Shown one piece after another: positions 24,784 through 32,767 of a stretch of DNA of 55,739 nucleotides (the stretch's first letter is position 1; every line of letters begins with the position of its first letter). The notes beneath the pieces were generated by a model. That model saw only the letters and a program-made list of their open reading frames with translations, did no database searches and was not told the DNA's origin. Both the position numbers and the translations under genes were made by a program. Source of the DNA: CAZVKN01 sp964627035 (GTDB lineage: Bacteria > Electryoneota > AABM5-125-24 > Hatepunaeales > Hatepunaeaceae); contig CAZVKN010000018.1 of the NCBI GenBank assembly GCA_964627035.1, positions 1-55,739 of the forward strand, written 5' to 3'.

Positions 24784-25902
24784 CTATCGCTTCAACTCCC
24801 TATCCTTCCATGTCACTCTGCCAATTAGTGATAGCGGTACAACGGCAACGATCAAAATCGGAGATATGATCTCACCTATCAACCAGCTTAATTGCCAATT
24901 TACGACATTTAGTTTTTGCGCGCCTGACGACAGCGTAATATAGTCAAAGAGTGCTTTCGTACCCCAGAATGATGCTGTTGTCCATCCGGCGAGCTGTCCT
25001 GTCAGCGTCAGATAGAGACATACAAGCAGCATCAAATTGAACAGATAAAGTGAATTTGACAGGGCGATCATGTCAGTTTTATAACGGGTTCCGGCTGACA
25101 AATGTCTCCGTTTCATTCTTAACCAGTCAGAAATTGAATTCTGGCTTGTCGCCGGAACAAATGTATCCGGATCAGTGGAAAAAGCTACCTTACCTCCTTT
25201 TGCCGATATTCGCTGCAGAAGCAGATCGTCATCACCGGAGGCTCCCTCGGCTGTGTCGCCGAAGCCCTCAGCATTCTCCCACGCTGATCTGCGGTAAGCA
25301 AAGTTTCTCCCGACTGCGGTTGTCGGATAATTTAAGCCGATAGTTCCTGCTGAGACAACAGCGTTTATAAAACCGTCAAATCTGCATATTGCACCGACCA
25401 ATCCATCACCGTGAAGCGGTGAAAAACCGACGACAGCATCCACGTCAGGCGAGAACTGCTTTACAATCCCACCTATCCAGCCTTTCGGTGGGGTGCAATC
25501 TGCGTCTGTGGTAATGATTATGTCACCGCTTGTCTGTCGGATACCGGTCATCAGTGCGTTTTTCTTCGGTGCTATTTTCCCTGACGGAGGATCAGCTTCA
25601 ATCAGTCTAACGCCATGTTTTTCGTACTCTGTTACAATTTCAGCGGTACGGTCGGTGGATCGGTCGTTTATCACCACAATTTCGAGCAAATCGGAGGGGT
25701 AATCCTGTGCGATCAGTGCATCGAGACAGGCTGCAATACTTTGCTCCTCATTTCGTGCTGCCACCAAAACTGTGACGGTCGGGCAAGAGTCCGTGGTCGT
25801 TGACTTGAGCCGTCTAAATCCAAATGCGAGCGCAAGGACGGTTAGAGCCCAGATTAGACCTGTTGCAATTGAAATGATGATTGATACTTCAGCGATTGTC
25901 AT
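24784..25902 (-). CDS. Membrane-bound family 2 glycosyltransferase
   Basis: 372 aa. An N-terminal membrane helix (VSIIISIATGLIWALTVLALAFGF) precedes a GT2 domain with VLVAARNEE, VVINDRSTDRT, the metal-binding DAD in IITTDADCTPP, GDDDLLLQRI and the RRKRH-like acceptor motif RMKRRHLSAGTRYK. Two or three C-terminal hydrophobic segments follow. It should transfer a sugar from a nucleotide sugar at the cytoplasmic face of the inner membrane. Acceptor and product are unknown, and no other polysaccharide genes adjoin. Confidence 0.9.
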   Translation of the reverse strand: MTIAEVSIIISIATGLIWALTVLALAFGFRRLKSTTTDSCPTVTVLVAARNEEQSIAACLDALIAQDYPSDLLEIVVINDRSTDRTAEIVTEYEKHGVRLIEADPPSGKIAPKKNALMTGIRQTSGDIIITTDADCTPPKGWIGGIVKQFSPDVDAVVGFSPLHGDGLVGAICRFDGFINAVVSAGTIGLNYPTTAVGRNFAYRRSAWENAEGFGDTAEGASGDDDLLLQRISAKGGKVAFSTDPDTFVPATSQNSISDWLRMKRRHLSAGTRYKTDMIALSNSLYLFNLMLLVCLYLTLTGQLAGWTTASFWGTKALFDYITLSSGAQKLNVVNWQLSWLIGEIISPILIVAVVPLSLIGRVTWKDRELKR

Positions 25903-26043
25903 AGTAAGTAGCTAAAAACTATTTTCACATTACAGCAAATTTATTCGGATTGGTGCAATCCGGTAGTAATTTCAACCGTTTAATATACGAGCTTTCACAT
26001 AGCTTATCAAACTTGAAGAAAATACGAATGTTTGTGAAATGAG

Positions 26044-26072
26044 TTGCATTCTCTCAGCGCAATTGTTATATT
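26044..26072 (+). promoter_or_regulatory. Candidate sigma-70-type promoter for gyrA
   Basis: TTGCAT (26044-26049) and TATATT (26067-26072) are separated by exactly 17 bases, about 80 bases before the gyrA start. It is the best promoter match in this gap. Confidence 0.55.
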
Positions 26073-26149
26073 ATTTCGTTTGACATTGAAACTGATTTCA
26101 CCGCACAAGATCACACGTAAATTGTGCCTGCACTTAACGTAACCAATAT

Positions 26150-28657
26150 ATGAACATTATCCAAGGCGAACGCGTAATCCCCCGCTCGATTGAAGACGAG
26201 ATGCGGGACAGTTACTTAGATTATTCCATGTCCGTCATCGTCCAGCGAGCATTGCCGGACGTTCGTGACGGCTTAAAACCGGTGCACCGCAGAATCCTGT
26301 TCGGCATGAATGAACTGGGGCTCGGCGCCAATAAACCGTATAAAAAATCTGCCCGTATCGTCGGTGATGTCATGGGTAAATATCACCCGCATGGCGATGC
26401 AGCGATCTATGATTCACTGGTCAGAATGGCGCAGCCGTTTGCGATGCGGTACACCCTGATCAACGGTCAGGGAAACTTCGGCTCGATTGACGGTGACGGT
26501 GCTGCGGCGATGCGTTATACCGAAGCCAGAATGCAGAAGATGGCAGAAGAGCTGCTGAATGACATTGAAAAAGAAACCATTGACTACGTTCAGAATTACG
26601 ATGACTCACTTCAGGAGCCGTCAGTTCTTCCCGCACGAGTTCCCAACCTGCTGGTTAACGGATCAAGCGGCATCGCTGTCGGTATGGCGACGAATATACC
26701 TCCACACAACCTTACCGAAGTAGTGGATGCGCTTACTGCACTTATAGATAGTCCGGAGCTGTCAATTGATGAGTTGATGGACTACATCCCTGCTCCTGAT
26801 TTTCCCACAGGTGGGATTATCTTCGGCACCGAGGGAGTTCGCGAAGCATATAAAACCGGTCGTGGCAGAGCGGTTGTTCGGGCTCGTGCGGTAATTGAAC
26901 AAGCGAAAGGAAACCGCGAACGGATCATAATTAACGAGATCCCGTATCAGGTTGACAAATCGAAGTTGATTCTGAAGATCGCAGGGCTGGTGAACAGTAA
27001 AAACCTCGACGGAATATCCGACATCCGCGATGAATCTGATCGCGACGGAATGAGACTGGTGTTTGAGTTGAAAAAGGATGCGATTCCTGAGGTGGTTCTT
27101 AACAACCTGTATAAGCATTCATCGCTGCAGACGACCTTTAGCATCATCATGCTTGCACTGTCCAAAGGACAGCCAAAGGTAATGACGTTGAAAGAGACGC
27201 TTGAGCTGTATCTTGAGCATCGTCACGAGGTTGTCACCAGACGCACCGAGTTTGAACTGAGGAAAGCCAAGGAGCGCGAGCATATCCTTGAGGGGTTGAT
27301 GATCGCTCTCGACAATATTGACGAAGTGATCAGCATAATCCGCAGCTCGCCCGACACTCCGACAGCGAAAAAGACTCTGATTGACAGGTTCGGATTGAGC
27401 GATGTGCAGGCTCAGGCTATCCTCGATATGAGGTTAGCGAGACTGACCGGACTTGAGCGGCAGAAGATTGCTGATGAACTGAAGATGCTCAAGGAGCTGA
27501 TTTTTGAGCTGGATGGCATCCTCAAGAGTCGTGAATTGCGGATGAACATCGTCAGAGAGGAGCTTGAACTGGTTCGCGATCTGTACGGCGACGAGCGGCG
27601 CACTGAATTGGTTGAACAGACCGGTGAGTTCAGCGTTGAGGACATGATCGCTGAAGAGGACATGGTCATTTCGGTCACACGCGCTGATTACATCAAGCGG
27701 TTCCCGGTATCAGGCTACCGCCGTCAGCGGCGTGGTGGACGAGGAAAAGCGGGGCACTCACCGAAAGATGAGGACGTCATCCGGCATCTGTTTGTCGCTT
27801 CAACGCATAATTACCTGCTGTTCTTCACAGATCGCGGTCACTGCCACTGGCTGAAGGTGCACGAAATCCCCATGCTGGGCAGGGCTGCACGTGGTAAGCC
27901 GATTGTCAATCTGATTGACATTGCGCCCGGTCAGAAGATCGCTGCCATGGTGAACGTGTCGAAGTTTGATGAAGATAAGTATATTTTCTTTGCAACCCGT
28001 AAGGGAACGGTTAAAAAAACCAGTCTATCTGATTTCAGTCGTCCGCGCAAAAACGGTATCAAGGCTATCAATATCGGCGATGATGACGTATTGATGCAAG
28101 CGGACATCACTGACGGATCCTGCGACATCGTCATCGGCAGCACGTCAGGTAAGGCTGTCCGGTTCAACGAGAAGGACGTCCGCAGGATGGGCAGGACTGC
28201 TGCAGGAGTCAGGGGGATCAATCTGGTGGATGATGCTCGTGTCGTCGGAATGGTCGTCATGCGTCGCGAAGGTACTCTGTTGGTTGCCTCCGAACGAGGC
28301 TACGGCAAGCGATCATCGCTGAACGAGTACACCCTGACCCGAAGAGGTGCTCAGGGTGTGATCACGCTGAAGACCAACGAAAAGACCGGACCGCTGATCG
28401 CCATCATGGAGGTAGTGGATTCTGATGACCTGTTTATTATGACCGCATCAGGTGTTGTGATCCGCCAGCCTGTCGAGCAGATCCGCACTATGGGTAGGAT
28501 AACACAAGGGGTCAGGCTTATCCGGCTTGATGAGAACGACTCGATCTCTGACATTGCTAAAGTGGTGCGGGAAGACGATGGTGATGATATTGGCAAGACC
28601 GGTGTGGAAGAGCTTGACAGTGGGGATCAGAAGAATTTGTTCAGAGATAATAAGTAG
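26150..28657 (+). CDS. gyrA: DNA gyrase subunit A
   Basis: 835 aa. The N-terminus has the breakage-reunion domain (DYSMSVIVQRALPDVRDGLKPVHRR; catalytic Tyr123 in AAMRYTEARM; GSSGIAVGMATNIPPHNL). The C-terminal six-bladed domain begins with the GyrA box QRRGGRG at about residue 525, which separates it from ParC. Gyrase introduces negative supercoils with GyrB, not in this window. In the quinolone region HGDAAIYDSL the residue matching E. coli Ser83 is Ala84, while Asp88 matches Asp87. The last about 35 residues are acidic. It is probably transcribed alone from the promoter at 26044. Confidence 0.96.
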   Translation: MNIIQGERVIPRSIEDEMRDSYLDYSMSVIVQRALPDVRDGLKPVHRRILFGMNELGLGANKPYKKSARIVGDVMGKYHPHGDAAIYDSLVRMAQPFAMRYTLINGQGNFGSIDGDGAAAMRYTEARMQKMAEELLNDIEKETIDYVQNYDDSLQEPSVLPARVPNLLVNGSSGIAVGMATNIPPHNLTEVVDALTALIDSPELSIDELMDYIPAPDFPTGGIIFGTEGVREAYKTGRGRAVVRARAVIEQAKGNRERIIINEIPYQVDKSKLILKIAGLVNSKNLDGISDIRDESDRDGMRLVFELKKDAIPEVVLNNLYKHSSLQTTFSIIMLALSKGQPKVMTLKETLELYLEHRHEVVTRRTEFELRKAKEREHILEGLMIALDNIDEVISIIRSSPDTPTAKKTLIDRFGLSDVQAQAILDMRLARLTGLERQKIADELKMLKELIFELDGILKSRELRMNIVREELELVRDLYGDERRTELVEQTGEFSVEDMIAEEDMVISVTRADYIKRFPVSGYRRQRRGGRGKAGHSPKDEDVIRHLFVASTHNYLLFFTDRGHCHWLKVHEIPMLGRAARGKPIVNLIDIAPGQKIAAMVNVSKFDEDKYIFFATRKGTVKKTSLSDFSRPRKNGIKAINIGDDDVLMQADITDGSCDIVIGSTSGKAVRFNEKDVRRMGRTAAGVRGINLVDDARVVGMVVMRREGTLLVASERGYGKRSSLNEYTLTRRGAQGVITLKTNEKTGPLIAIMEVVDSDDLFIMTASGVVIRQPVEQIRTMGRITQGVRLIRLDENDSISDIAKVVREDDGDDIGKTGVEELDSGDQKNLFRDNK

Positions 28658-28670
28658 ATTGTTGGAAATC

Positions 28671-28700
28671 TGTAGTCGAACTTGAGACAAGTCCACTACA
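28671..28700. repeat. F2 repeat, single-hairpin copy
   Basis: TGTAGTCGAACTTG-aga-CAAGTCCACTACA is one hairpin with F2 ends, 14 bases after the gyrA stop. It could have lost the second hairpin or be the ancestral half. Confidence 0.7.
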
Positions 28701-28716
28701 AACCCATTTATAAGTA

Positions 28717-29142
28717 ATGGAAGATCAGCAATTCCAAATAATCGTCAGTGATCCTCGAAAAAGGATGATCCGGCGGCGGATCAGCGGGACGATTGCAATC
28801 TGTGCCTTCATGTATCTATGGGGCTTTCAGTTGATCGGACTGCAGATTGCTAAGGCTGTGCTGATCTTGTCTGCTGCAGCGAGTTCGCTGCTGATACCGC
28901 GCGATGAGACCTTTAATTGGGGTTTGAAACATAGCAGTGCAAACAAAAGCTATCTCATACTGCTCGGAGTCGCTATAGGGATAGTCTATCTGGCGGTTGC
29001 GTTCGCTCCGAAACTGCTATACGATGCTGATTGGGGCAGAATGCTGCCGTGGGTGATTGGGATTATGTTCTTAAGTGCCGGTGTTGAGCTGTTTGTGTTG
29101 TATTGCCGTAAGGTGCCGGAGCGTGGAGAAGAGGAAGGTTAA
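28717..29142 (+). CDS. Small multi-pass membrane protein, unknown function
   Basis: 141 aa with about four hydrophobic segments: ISGTIAICAFMYLWGFQLIGL, AKAVLILSAAASSLLI, YLILLGVAIGIVYLAVAFA and MLPWVIGIMFLSAGVELFVLYC. The N-terminus is basic (DPRKRMIRRR), consistent with an inside orientation. No family is recognised. It lies between gyrA and a GNAT gene on the same strand. Confidence 0.65.
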   Translation: MEDQQFQIIVSDPRKRMIRRRISGTIAICAFMYLWGFQLIGLQIAKAVLILSAAASSLLIPRDETFNWGLKHSSANKSYLILLGVAIGIVYLAVAFAPKLLYDADWGRMLPWVIGIMFLSAGVELFVLYCRKVPERGEEEG

Positions 29143-29160
29143 GGTTTGACGATGTATAAG

Positions 29161-29241
29161 ATATTTACCACGAAGCACACGAAGACCGCGAAGAAAAAAC
29201 TTTCAAAAAACTTCGTGCACTTCGTGATCTTCGTGGTGTGT
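29161..29241. repeat. F3 inverted repeat of CACGAAG units
   Basis: ACCACGAAGCACACGAAGACCGCGAAG on the left pairs imperfectly with CTTCGTGCACTTCGTGATCTTCGTGGTG on the right. A half copy lies at 38613-38645. It is directly upstream of the GNAT gene. Confidence 0.75.
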
Positions 29242-29249
29242 TAATTGCA

Positions 29250-29789
29250 ATGGTGTTTCAGACTGAGAGGCTGATTTTTCGCAGAGCGACGACTTCGAGT
29301 GATGATATTGAGATGTATTACAGGCTGTGGAACCACCCTAAGGTAATGGTGAATGTCGGTTTTCCGGATGGACTGGGGATGAGCAGGGATGACATACGCA
29401 GACTTTTTGAAAAACAGGTCAACTACAGCCGACTTGTCGTTATCCGCAAGGAAGATGACCAACGAATCGGTGAAGCCAAGCTGGGCAGACCTGACGGGAA
29501 CGGTGTGTCTGAGACGGATGTGAAGCTGTTTCCCAAATATTGGGGGGACAACTACGGCAAGGAGATCAAGCGTGGTTTGGTGGACTGGCTGTTCACGAAT
29601 GAACCGGACTGCCTGGCGGTGAAAGCCACTCCGAGGAAGACAAACATCGCTTCGATTAAAATGCAGGAGCATGTTGGAGGGGTGCAGATTGAACGGGGTG
29701 GGGATTATCCGGTCTGTATCAGAGTGAGCTACTTTCCTCCTGAAGAGCATTGGTTGTATATGGTTTTTCGAGGGGATTGGGAAGGGTAG
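29250..29789 (+). CDS. GNAT-type acetyltransferase
   Basis: About 179 aa. The start (MVFQTERLIFRRATTSSDD) is typical of RimJ-like GNAT proteins, followed by YRLWNHPKVMVNVGFP, IGEAKLG and VKLFPKYWGDNYGKEIKRGLVDWLF, which is the acetyl-CoA-binding region in this subfamily, then ATPRKTNIASIKM. The substrate is unknown. ATG 29250 is chosen; the in-frame GTG at 29238 falls inside the F3 repeat. Confidence 0.82.
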   Translation: MVFQTERLIFRRATTSSDDIEMYYRLWNHPKVMVNVGFPDGLGMSRDDIRRLFEKQVNYSRLVVIRKEDDQRIGEAKLGRPDGNGVSETDVKLFPKYWGDNYGKEIKRGLVDWLFTNEPDCLAVKATPRKTNIASIKMQEHVGGVQIERGGDYPVCIRVSYFPPEEHWLYMVFRGDWEG

Positions 29790-29817
29790 GAGTGAGTGAA
29801 AAGAGAGCATTAAGGAT

Positions 29818-30063
29818 ATGCCGGTAGTAATCAGATATAAGGGTTATAGGTTTTTCTTCTATTCGAATGAAGGTAATCCTCGTGAGCCTTTGCATATACA
29901 TGTTCGTAAAGGTGAGGCGCAAGCGAAATTTTGGTTAGAACCGGAACCTATGGTTGCAGAATCGTACGCGTTATCATCATCCGAATTAAGAGAATTATTA
30001 AGCGTTGCGATAGAAAACGCAGAGAGAATCAGGAGAGATTGGGATGAACATTTTAGCCAATAG
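29818..30063 (+). CDS. DUF4160 protein, partner of DUF2442
   Basis: 81 aa, full length for the family: PVVIRYKGYRFFFYSNEG, EPLHIHV(R)KGEAQAKFWLEP, then LSSSELRELLSVAIENAERI. DUF4160 and DUF2442 genes usually form pairs resembling toxin-antitoxin modules, though activity is unproven. The gene overlaps the DUF2442 gene by 20 bases, which suggests translational coupling. Confidence 0.87.
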   Translation: MPVVIRYKGYRFFFYSNEGNPREPLHIHVRKGEAQAKFWLEPEPMVAESYALSSSELRELLSVAIENAERIRRDWDEHFSQ

Positions 30064-30322
30064 ACCTATAGCCATCAAGCTTTGGTTCGATGATAACACA
30101 ATGTGGGTAGAGCTGGCAGACGGCAGGCAGTTGGGAGTTCCTCTGGCATATTTCCCGCGACTGCTTAATGCTACACCTGAACAGCGTGATGATTACATCA
30201 TAGGCGGTGGTGGTATCGGGCTGCACTGGGATGATCTGGATGAAGACATCTCTGTGGAGAACTTGTTACTTGGAATCGGTGATATGACCGCAAGAAAACA
30301 AGAATTGTCGGCGGTTGAATAG
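30044..30322 (+). CDS. DUF2442 protein
   Basis: 92 aa with the family pattern IKLWFDDNTMWVELADGRQLGVPLAYFPRLLNATPEQRDDYIIGGGGIGLHWDDLDEDISVENLLLG seen across residues 10-80 (quoted in parts: VELADGRQLGVPL; GIGLHWDDLDEDISV). The C-terminus is short. It is the second gene of the DUF4160/DUF2442 pair. Its role in a toxin-antitoxin-like unit is inferred from gene pairing. Confidence 0.87.
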   Translation: MNILANRPIAIKLWFDDNTMWVELADGRQLGVPLAYFPRLLNATPEQRDDYIIGGGGIGLHWDDLDEDISVENLLLGIGDMTARKQELSAVE

Positions 30323-30355
30323 TGATGATTGTAACACAATATTAAGATCTAATCA

Positions 30356-31315
30356 ATGACCAAAAAACTTGAACATCTGAATTGGAAACCGAAGTGGGTG
30401 TCGCATCTTGGGTGCGTTAAGGGTTGCATTGACTACCTCGATATGGAGGTTTCAGATGCGTGGCTGTACGGTGCTACCGGGCATGCGTTCATTATCAATA
30501 TGCACGAGGTCGTCTGCCCCAGCGGTCCGACCGCATGGAAATCTGAGATGCTGCACAAGCTTTGCCGGAATGTCGGCTACGAAACGACTGGACTGTTCTC
30601 CCACCGTGATATGCCGGATTTCAAGGAGACACGCAAGAAAAGCTGGGACTACATCCGCAAGTGCATTGACGATGGAATCCCATGCTTTGGATGGGAGCTG
30701 GCTGTGCCGGAATATTATGTGATTAACGGTTACGATGATGTTGGGTACTACTTTTCCGGACCGATCCCGGGACCGACCAAGATCCCGAAGCCGTGGGATG
30801 AACTTGCTGATGGTGAAATCGGTGTGATTGACATGTACAGCGTCAAGCAGATTGATCCAGCGGATGATGCGACAACTGTAAAGGAAGCGTTGCGGTTTGC
30901 GCTTGAGTTTGCCGAGAGTCCTGATAAATGGATCTTTCCAAAGTACAAGGCTGGACTTGAAGGTTTTGATTTGTGGATAAAGGCTTTGGAAACCGACACT
31001 GCCGACGGATTTGGGAATTCTTACAACGCTGAGGTGTGGTGCGAATGTCGGGTTCATGCGGTTGAATTTCTAAAAGAAGCAAAGGATCGTCTTGATCACA
31101 GTTTGTCAGGACTATTCGATGAGGCAATAGGACACTATGATATGGTGGCTCGAAAGCTAAGTAAAGTCGAAGATCTCTTCCCGTTCCACACGTTCAAACC
31201 GGACAGGATTAAGGATGAAAGCCGGAGAAGTCGTGCAGCGGAACTCCTTAAAAAAGCACGCAACCATGAAGAATCGGGATTAATGACGTTGGAGAAGATT
31301 GTCGCTGAATTGTAA
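30356..31315 (+). CDS. Conserved hypothetical, possible C39/BtrH-N-like papain fold
   Basis: 319 aa, soluble, with no signal peptide. The N-terminal region has HLGCVKGCIDYL, LYGATGHAFIINMHE and CFGWELAVPEYYVINGYDD. A Cys near the start, a GHAF motif and a later GYDD are reminiscent of BtrH N-terminal/C39-like domains, but the match is weak. The C-terminal part (about 220-319) is helical. It lies between the DUF2442 and GrpB genes, all on the plus strand. No function is proposed. Confidence 0.6.
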   Translation: MTKKLEHLNWKPKWVSHLGCVKGCIDYLDMEVSDAWLYGATGHAFIINMHEVVCPSGPTAWKSEMLHKLCRNVGYETTGLFSHRDMPDFKETRKKSWDYIRKCIDDGIPCFGWELAVPEYYVINGYDDVGYYFSGPIPGPTKIPKPWDELADGEIGVIDMYSVKQIDPADDATTVKEALRFALEFAESPDKWIFPKYKAGLEGFDLWIKALETDTADGFGNSYNAEVWCECRVHAVEFLKEAKDRLDHSLSGLFDEAIGHYDMVARKLSKVEDLFPFHTFKPDRIKDESRRSRAAELLKKARNHEESGLMTLEKIVAEL

Positions 31316-31321
31316 TTCTTT

Positions 31322-31342
31322 CCCGGCTTAGGAGAAGCCGGG
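31322..31342. repeat. Short perfect hairpin
   Basis: CCCGGCTT-aggag-AAGCCGGG lies between the hypothetical and GrpB genes. No T-run follows, so a terminator role is uncertain. Confidence 0.6.
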
Positions 31343-31363
31343 GTACACGAAGATAAGACACTA

Positions 31364-31963
31364 ATGAATATAGATTTAGAGCAGCGCATAGCAAAACTGA
31401 TAGCGGAAGAGATTGAGATCGTTCCGTACGATCCGGTGTGGGTTAAGATGTTCAAGGATGAGAAGACAAGATTACATAAACTGCTTCCTGATGATCTGAT
31501 AATCAGGATTGAACATTTCGGCAGCACTGCCGTTCCCGAACTGGCTGCAAAGCCGATTATTGACATGCTGGTGGAAGTTACGAGTCTGAATGAGACGAAG
31601 AAGCATATTGTGCCGATACTGGAAGATAGAGGTTATGACTACTTCTGGCGACCACCCCTAAGCAATGACTGTGATCCGGATGAGTACTATGCATGGTTCA
31701 TCAAGCGAGACAATGACGGTAAGCGGACTCACCATATTCACATGGTGAAATCCGATTCAGAACTATGGAACAGGCTGCTGTTTCGGGATTATCTCACTGA
31801 TTTCCCGAATGAAGCTAAAAGATATGAAGAGCTGAAAATATCGCTGTCAAAAAAACATCCACGTGATAGAGAAGAATACACAGTAGCAAAATCAGAATAC
31901 ATAAATAAAAACACATACAAAGCAATTACATATTACAACCTGCAAGCAGGTACAAACATTTAA
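31364..31963 (+). CDS. GrpB family protein (UPF0157)
   Basis: 199 aa. Residues about 20-175 match the GrpB nucleotidyltransferase-like domain: IVPYDPVWVKMFKDEK, RIEHFGSTAVPELAAKPIIDMLVEV, YYAWFIKR...THHIHMV, WNRLLFRDYLTDFPN and LKISLSKKHPRDREEYTVAKSEYI (quoted in parts). The GS and D(x)D-like positions of the fold are visible in FGSTAV and PIIDML. The cellular role is unknown. It precedes rex by 10 bases. Confidence 0.88.
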   Translation: MNIDLEQRIAKLIAEEIEIVPYDPVWVKMFKDEKTRLHKLLPDDLIIRIEHFGSTAVPELAAKPIIDMLVEVTSLNETKKHIVPILEDRGYDYFWRPPLSNDCDPDEYYAWFIKRDNDGKRTHHIHMVKSDSELWNRLLFRDYLTDFPNEAKRYEELKISLSKKHPRDREEYTVAKSEYINKNTYKAITYYNLQAGTNI

Positions 31964-31973
31964 TAGATTAATT

Positions 31974-32630
31974 ATGTACAAACGATCAAATAACAAACCA
32001 CCGGTGCGAATCTCGGATTCTACCGTTTCGCGGCTGTCCAAGTATTATCGGACGCTGGTGTTCATGCAGAGCAAGGGTATCAAGACCGTCTCGTCAGACA
32101 TCCTGGCGCAGTTTAACGGTGTAACCGCTGCACAGGTGCGCAAGGATCTCTCATGCTTCGGCGCATTCGGACGGCGAGGACTCGGCTATGATGTCGTTGA
32201 CCTCAAACGCAATATCGCAATGATAATGGGATTGACCCGAACCTGGAAAGTCGCACTGATCGGTGTCGGCAACATCGGTCGCGCTCTAATTGACTACGAT
32301 CAGTTCCGTCGGCAGAAGTTTGATATTGCACTTGCATTCGACAGCGATCCCGACAAAATCGGAAAGGTTATCCACGGCGTAACAGTACGTGATGAGGACA
32401 ATCTTCAGCGGGACGTTCAGGCGGAAAACGTGGACATCGCAGTGATAGCGATTCCGGCTTCAGTTGCGCAGGGGGCGGTTGACCGTGTTGTCGCGGGTGG
32501 TGTCAAAGCGATTCTGAACTTCGCTCCGATAAACATCACTGTTCCTGAGGGTGTGTACATCCGTCATGAGAATATGGCAATTGAGATCGAGGCACTCTCG
32601 TTTGCACTGACCAATCCGGAATTGGTGTAG
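31974..32630 (+). CDS. rex: Redox-sensing transcriptional repressor Rex
   Basis: 218 aa, typical length. An N-terminal winged helix (ISDSTVSRLSKYYRTLVFM, SSDILAQFNGVTAAQVRKDLSCFGAFGRRGLGYDV, quoted in two parts) binds DNA, and the Rossmann domain (VALIGVGNIGRALI, then ALAFDSDPDKIG) binds NAD(H). Rex represses respiration and fermentation genes until NADH rises. No clear Rex operator (TTGTGA-N6-TCACAA) was seen in the window. An F2 repeat follows it. Confidence 0.95.
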   Translation: MYKRSNNKPPVRISDSTVSRLSKYYRTLVFMQSKGIKTVSSDILAQFNGVTAAQVRKDLSCFGAFGRRGLGYDVVDLKRNIAMIMGLTRTWKVALIGVGNIGRALIDYDQFRRQKFDIALAFDSDPDKIGKVIHGVTVRDEDNLQRDVQAENVDIAVIAIPASVAQGAVDRVVAGGVKAILNFAPINITVPEGVYIRHENMAIEIEALSFALTNPELV

Positions 32631-32664
32631 AACCGATCACCTGCGACCGAGTTCTGGAATTAAC

Positions 32665-32720
32665 TGTAGTCGGGGTTGTCCCCAACCCCGACAGTCGGAC
32701 TTGAGACAAGTCCGACTACA
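32665..32720. repeat. F2 repeat, complete copy with altered stems
   Basis: TGTAGTC...GACTACA encloses GTCGGGGTTG-tccc-CAACCCCGAC and AGTCGGACTTG-aga-CAAGTCCGACT. Compared with the 8561 copy, both strands of each stem changed together, so pairing is intact. Confidence 0.9.
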
Positions 32721-32767
32721 GTCTGTGCATTTTTTGTCACCACCGCTCACATCAACTCACTTTTACA

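Noticed and set aside
29241..29810. Long minus-strand frame opposite the GNAT gene
   Set aside because: It is the antisense of a recognisable GNAT protein and shows no motif of its own.
30452..31057. Long minus-strand frame opposite the C39-like gene
   Set aside because: Antisense to a frame with better composition and neighbours; no domain is seen.
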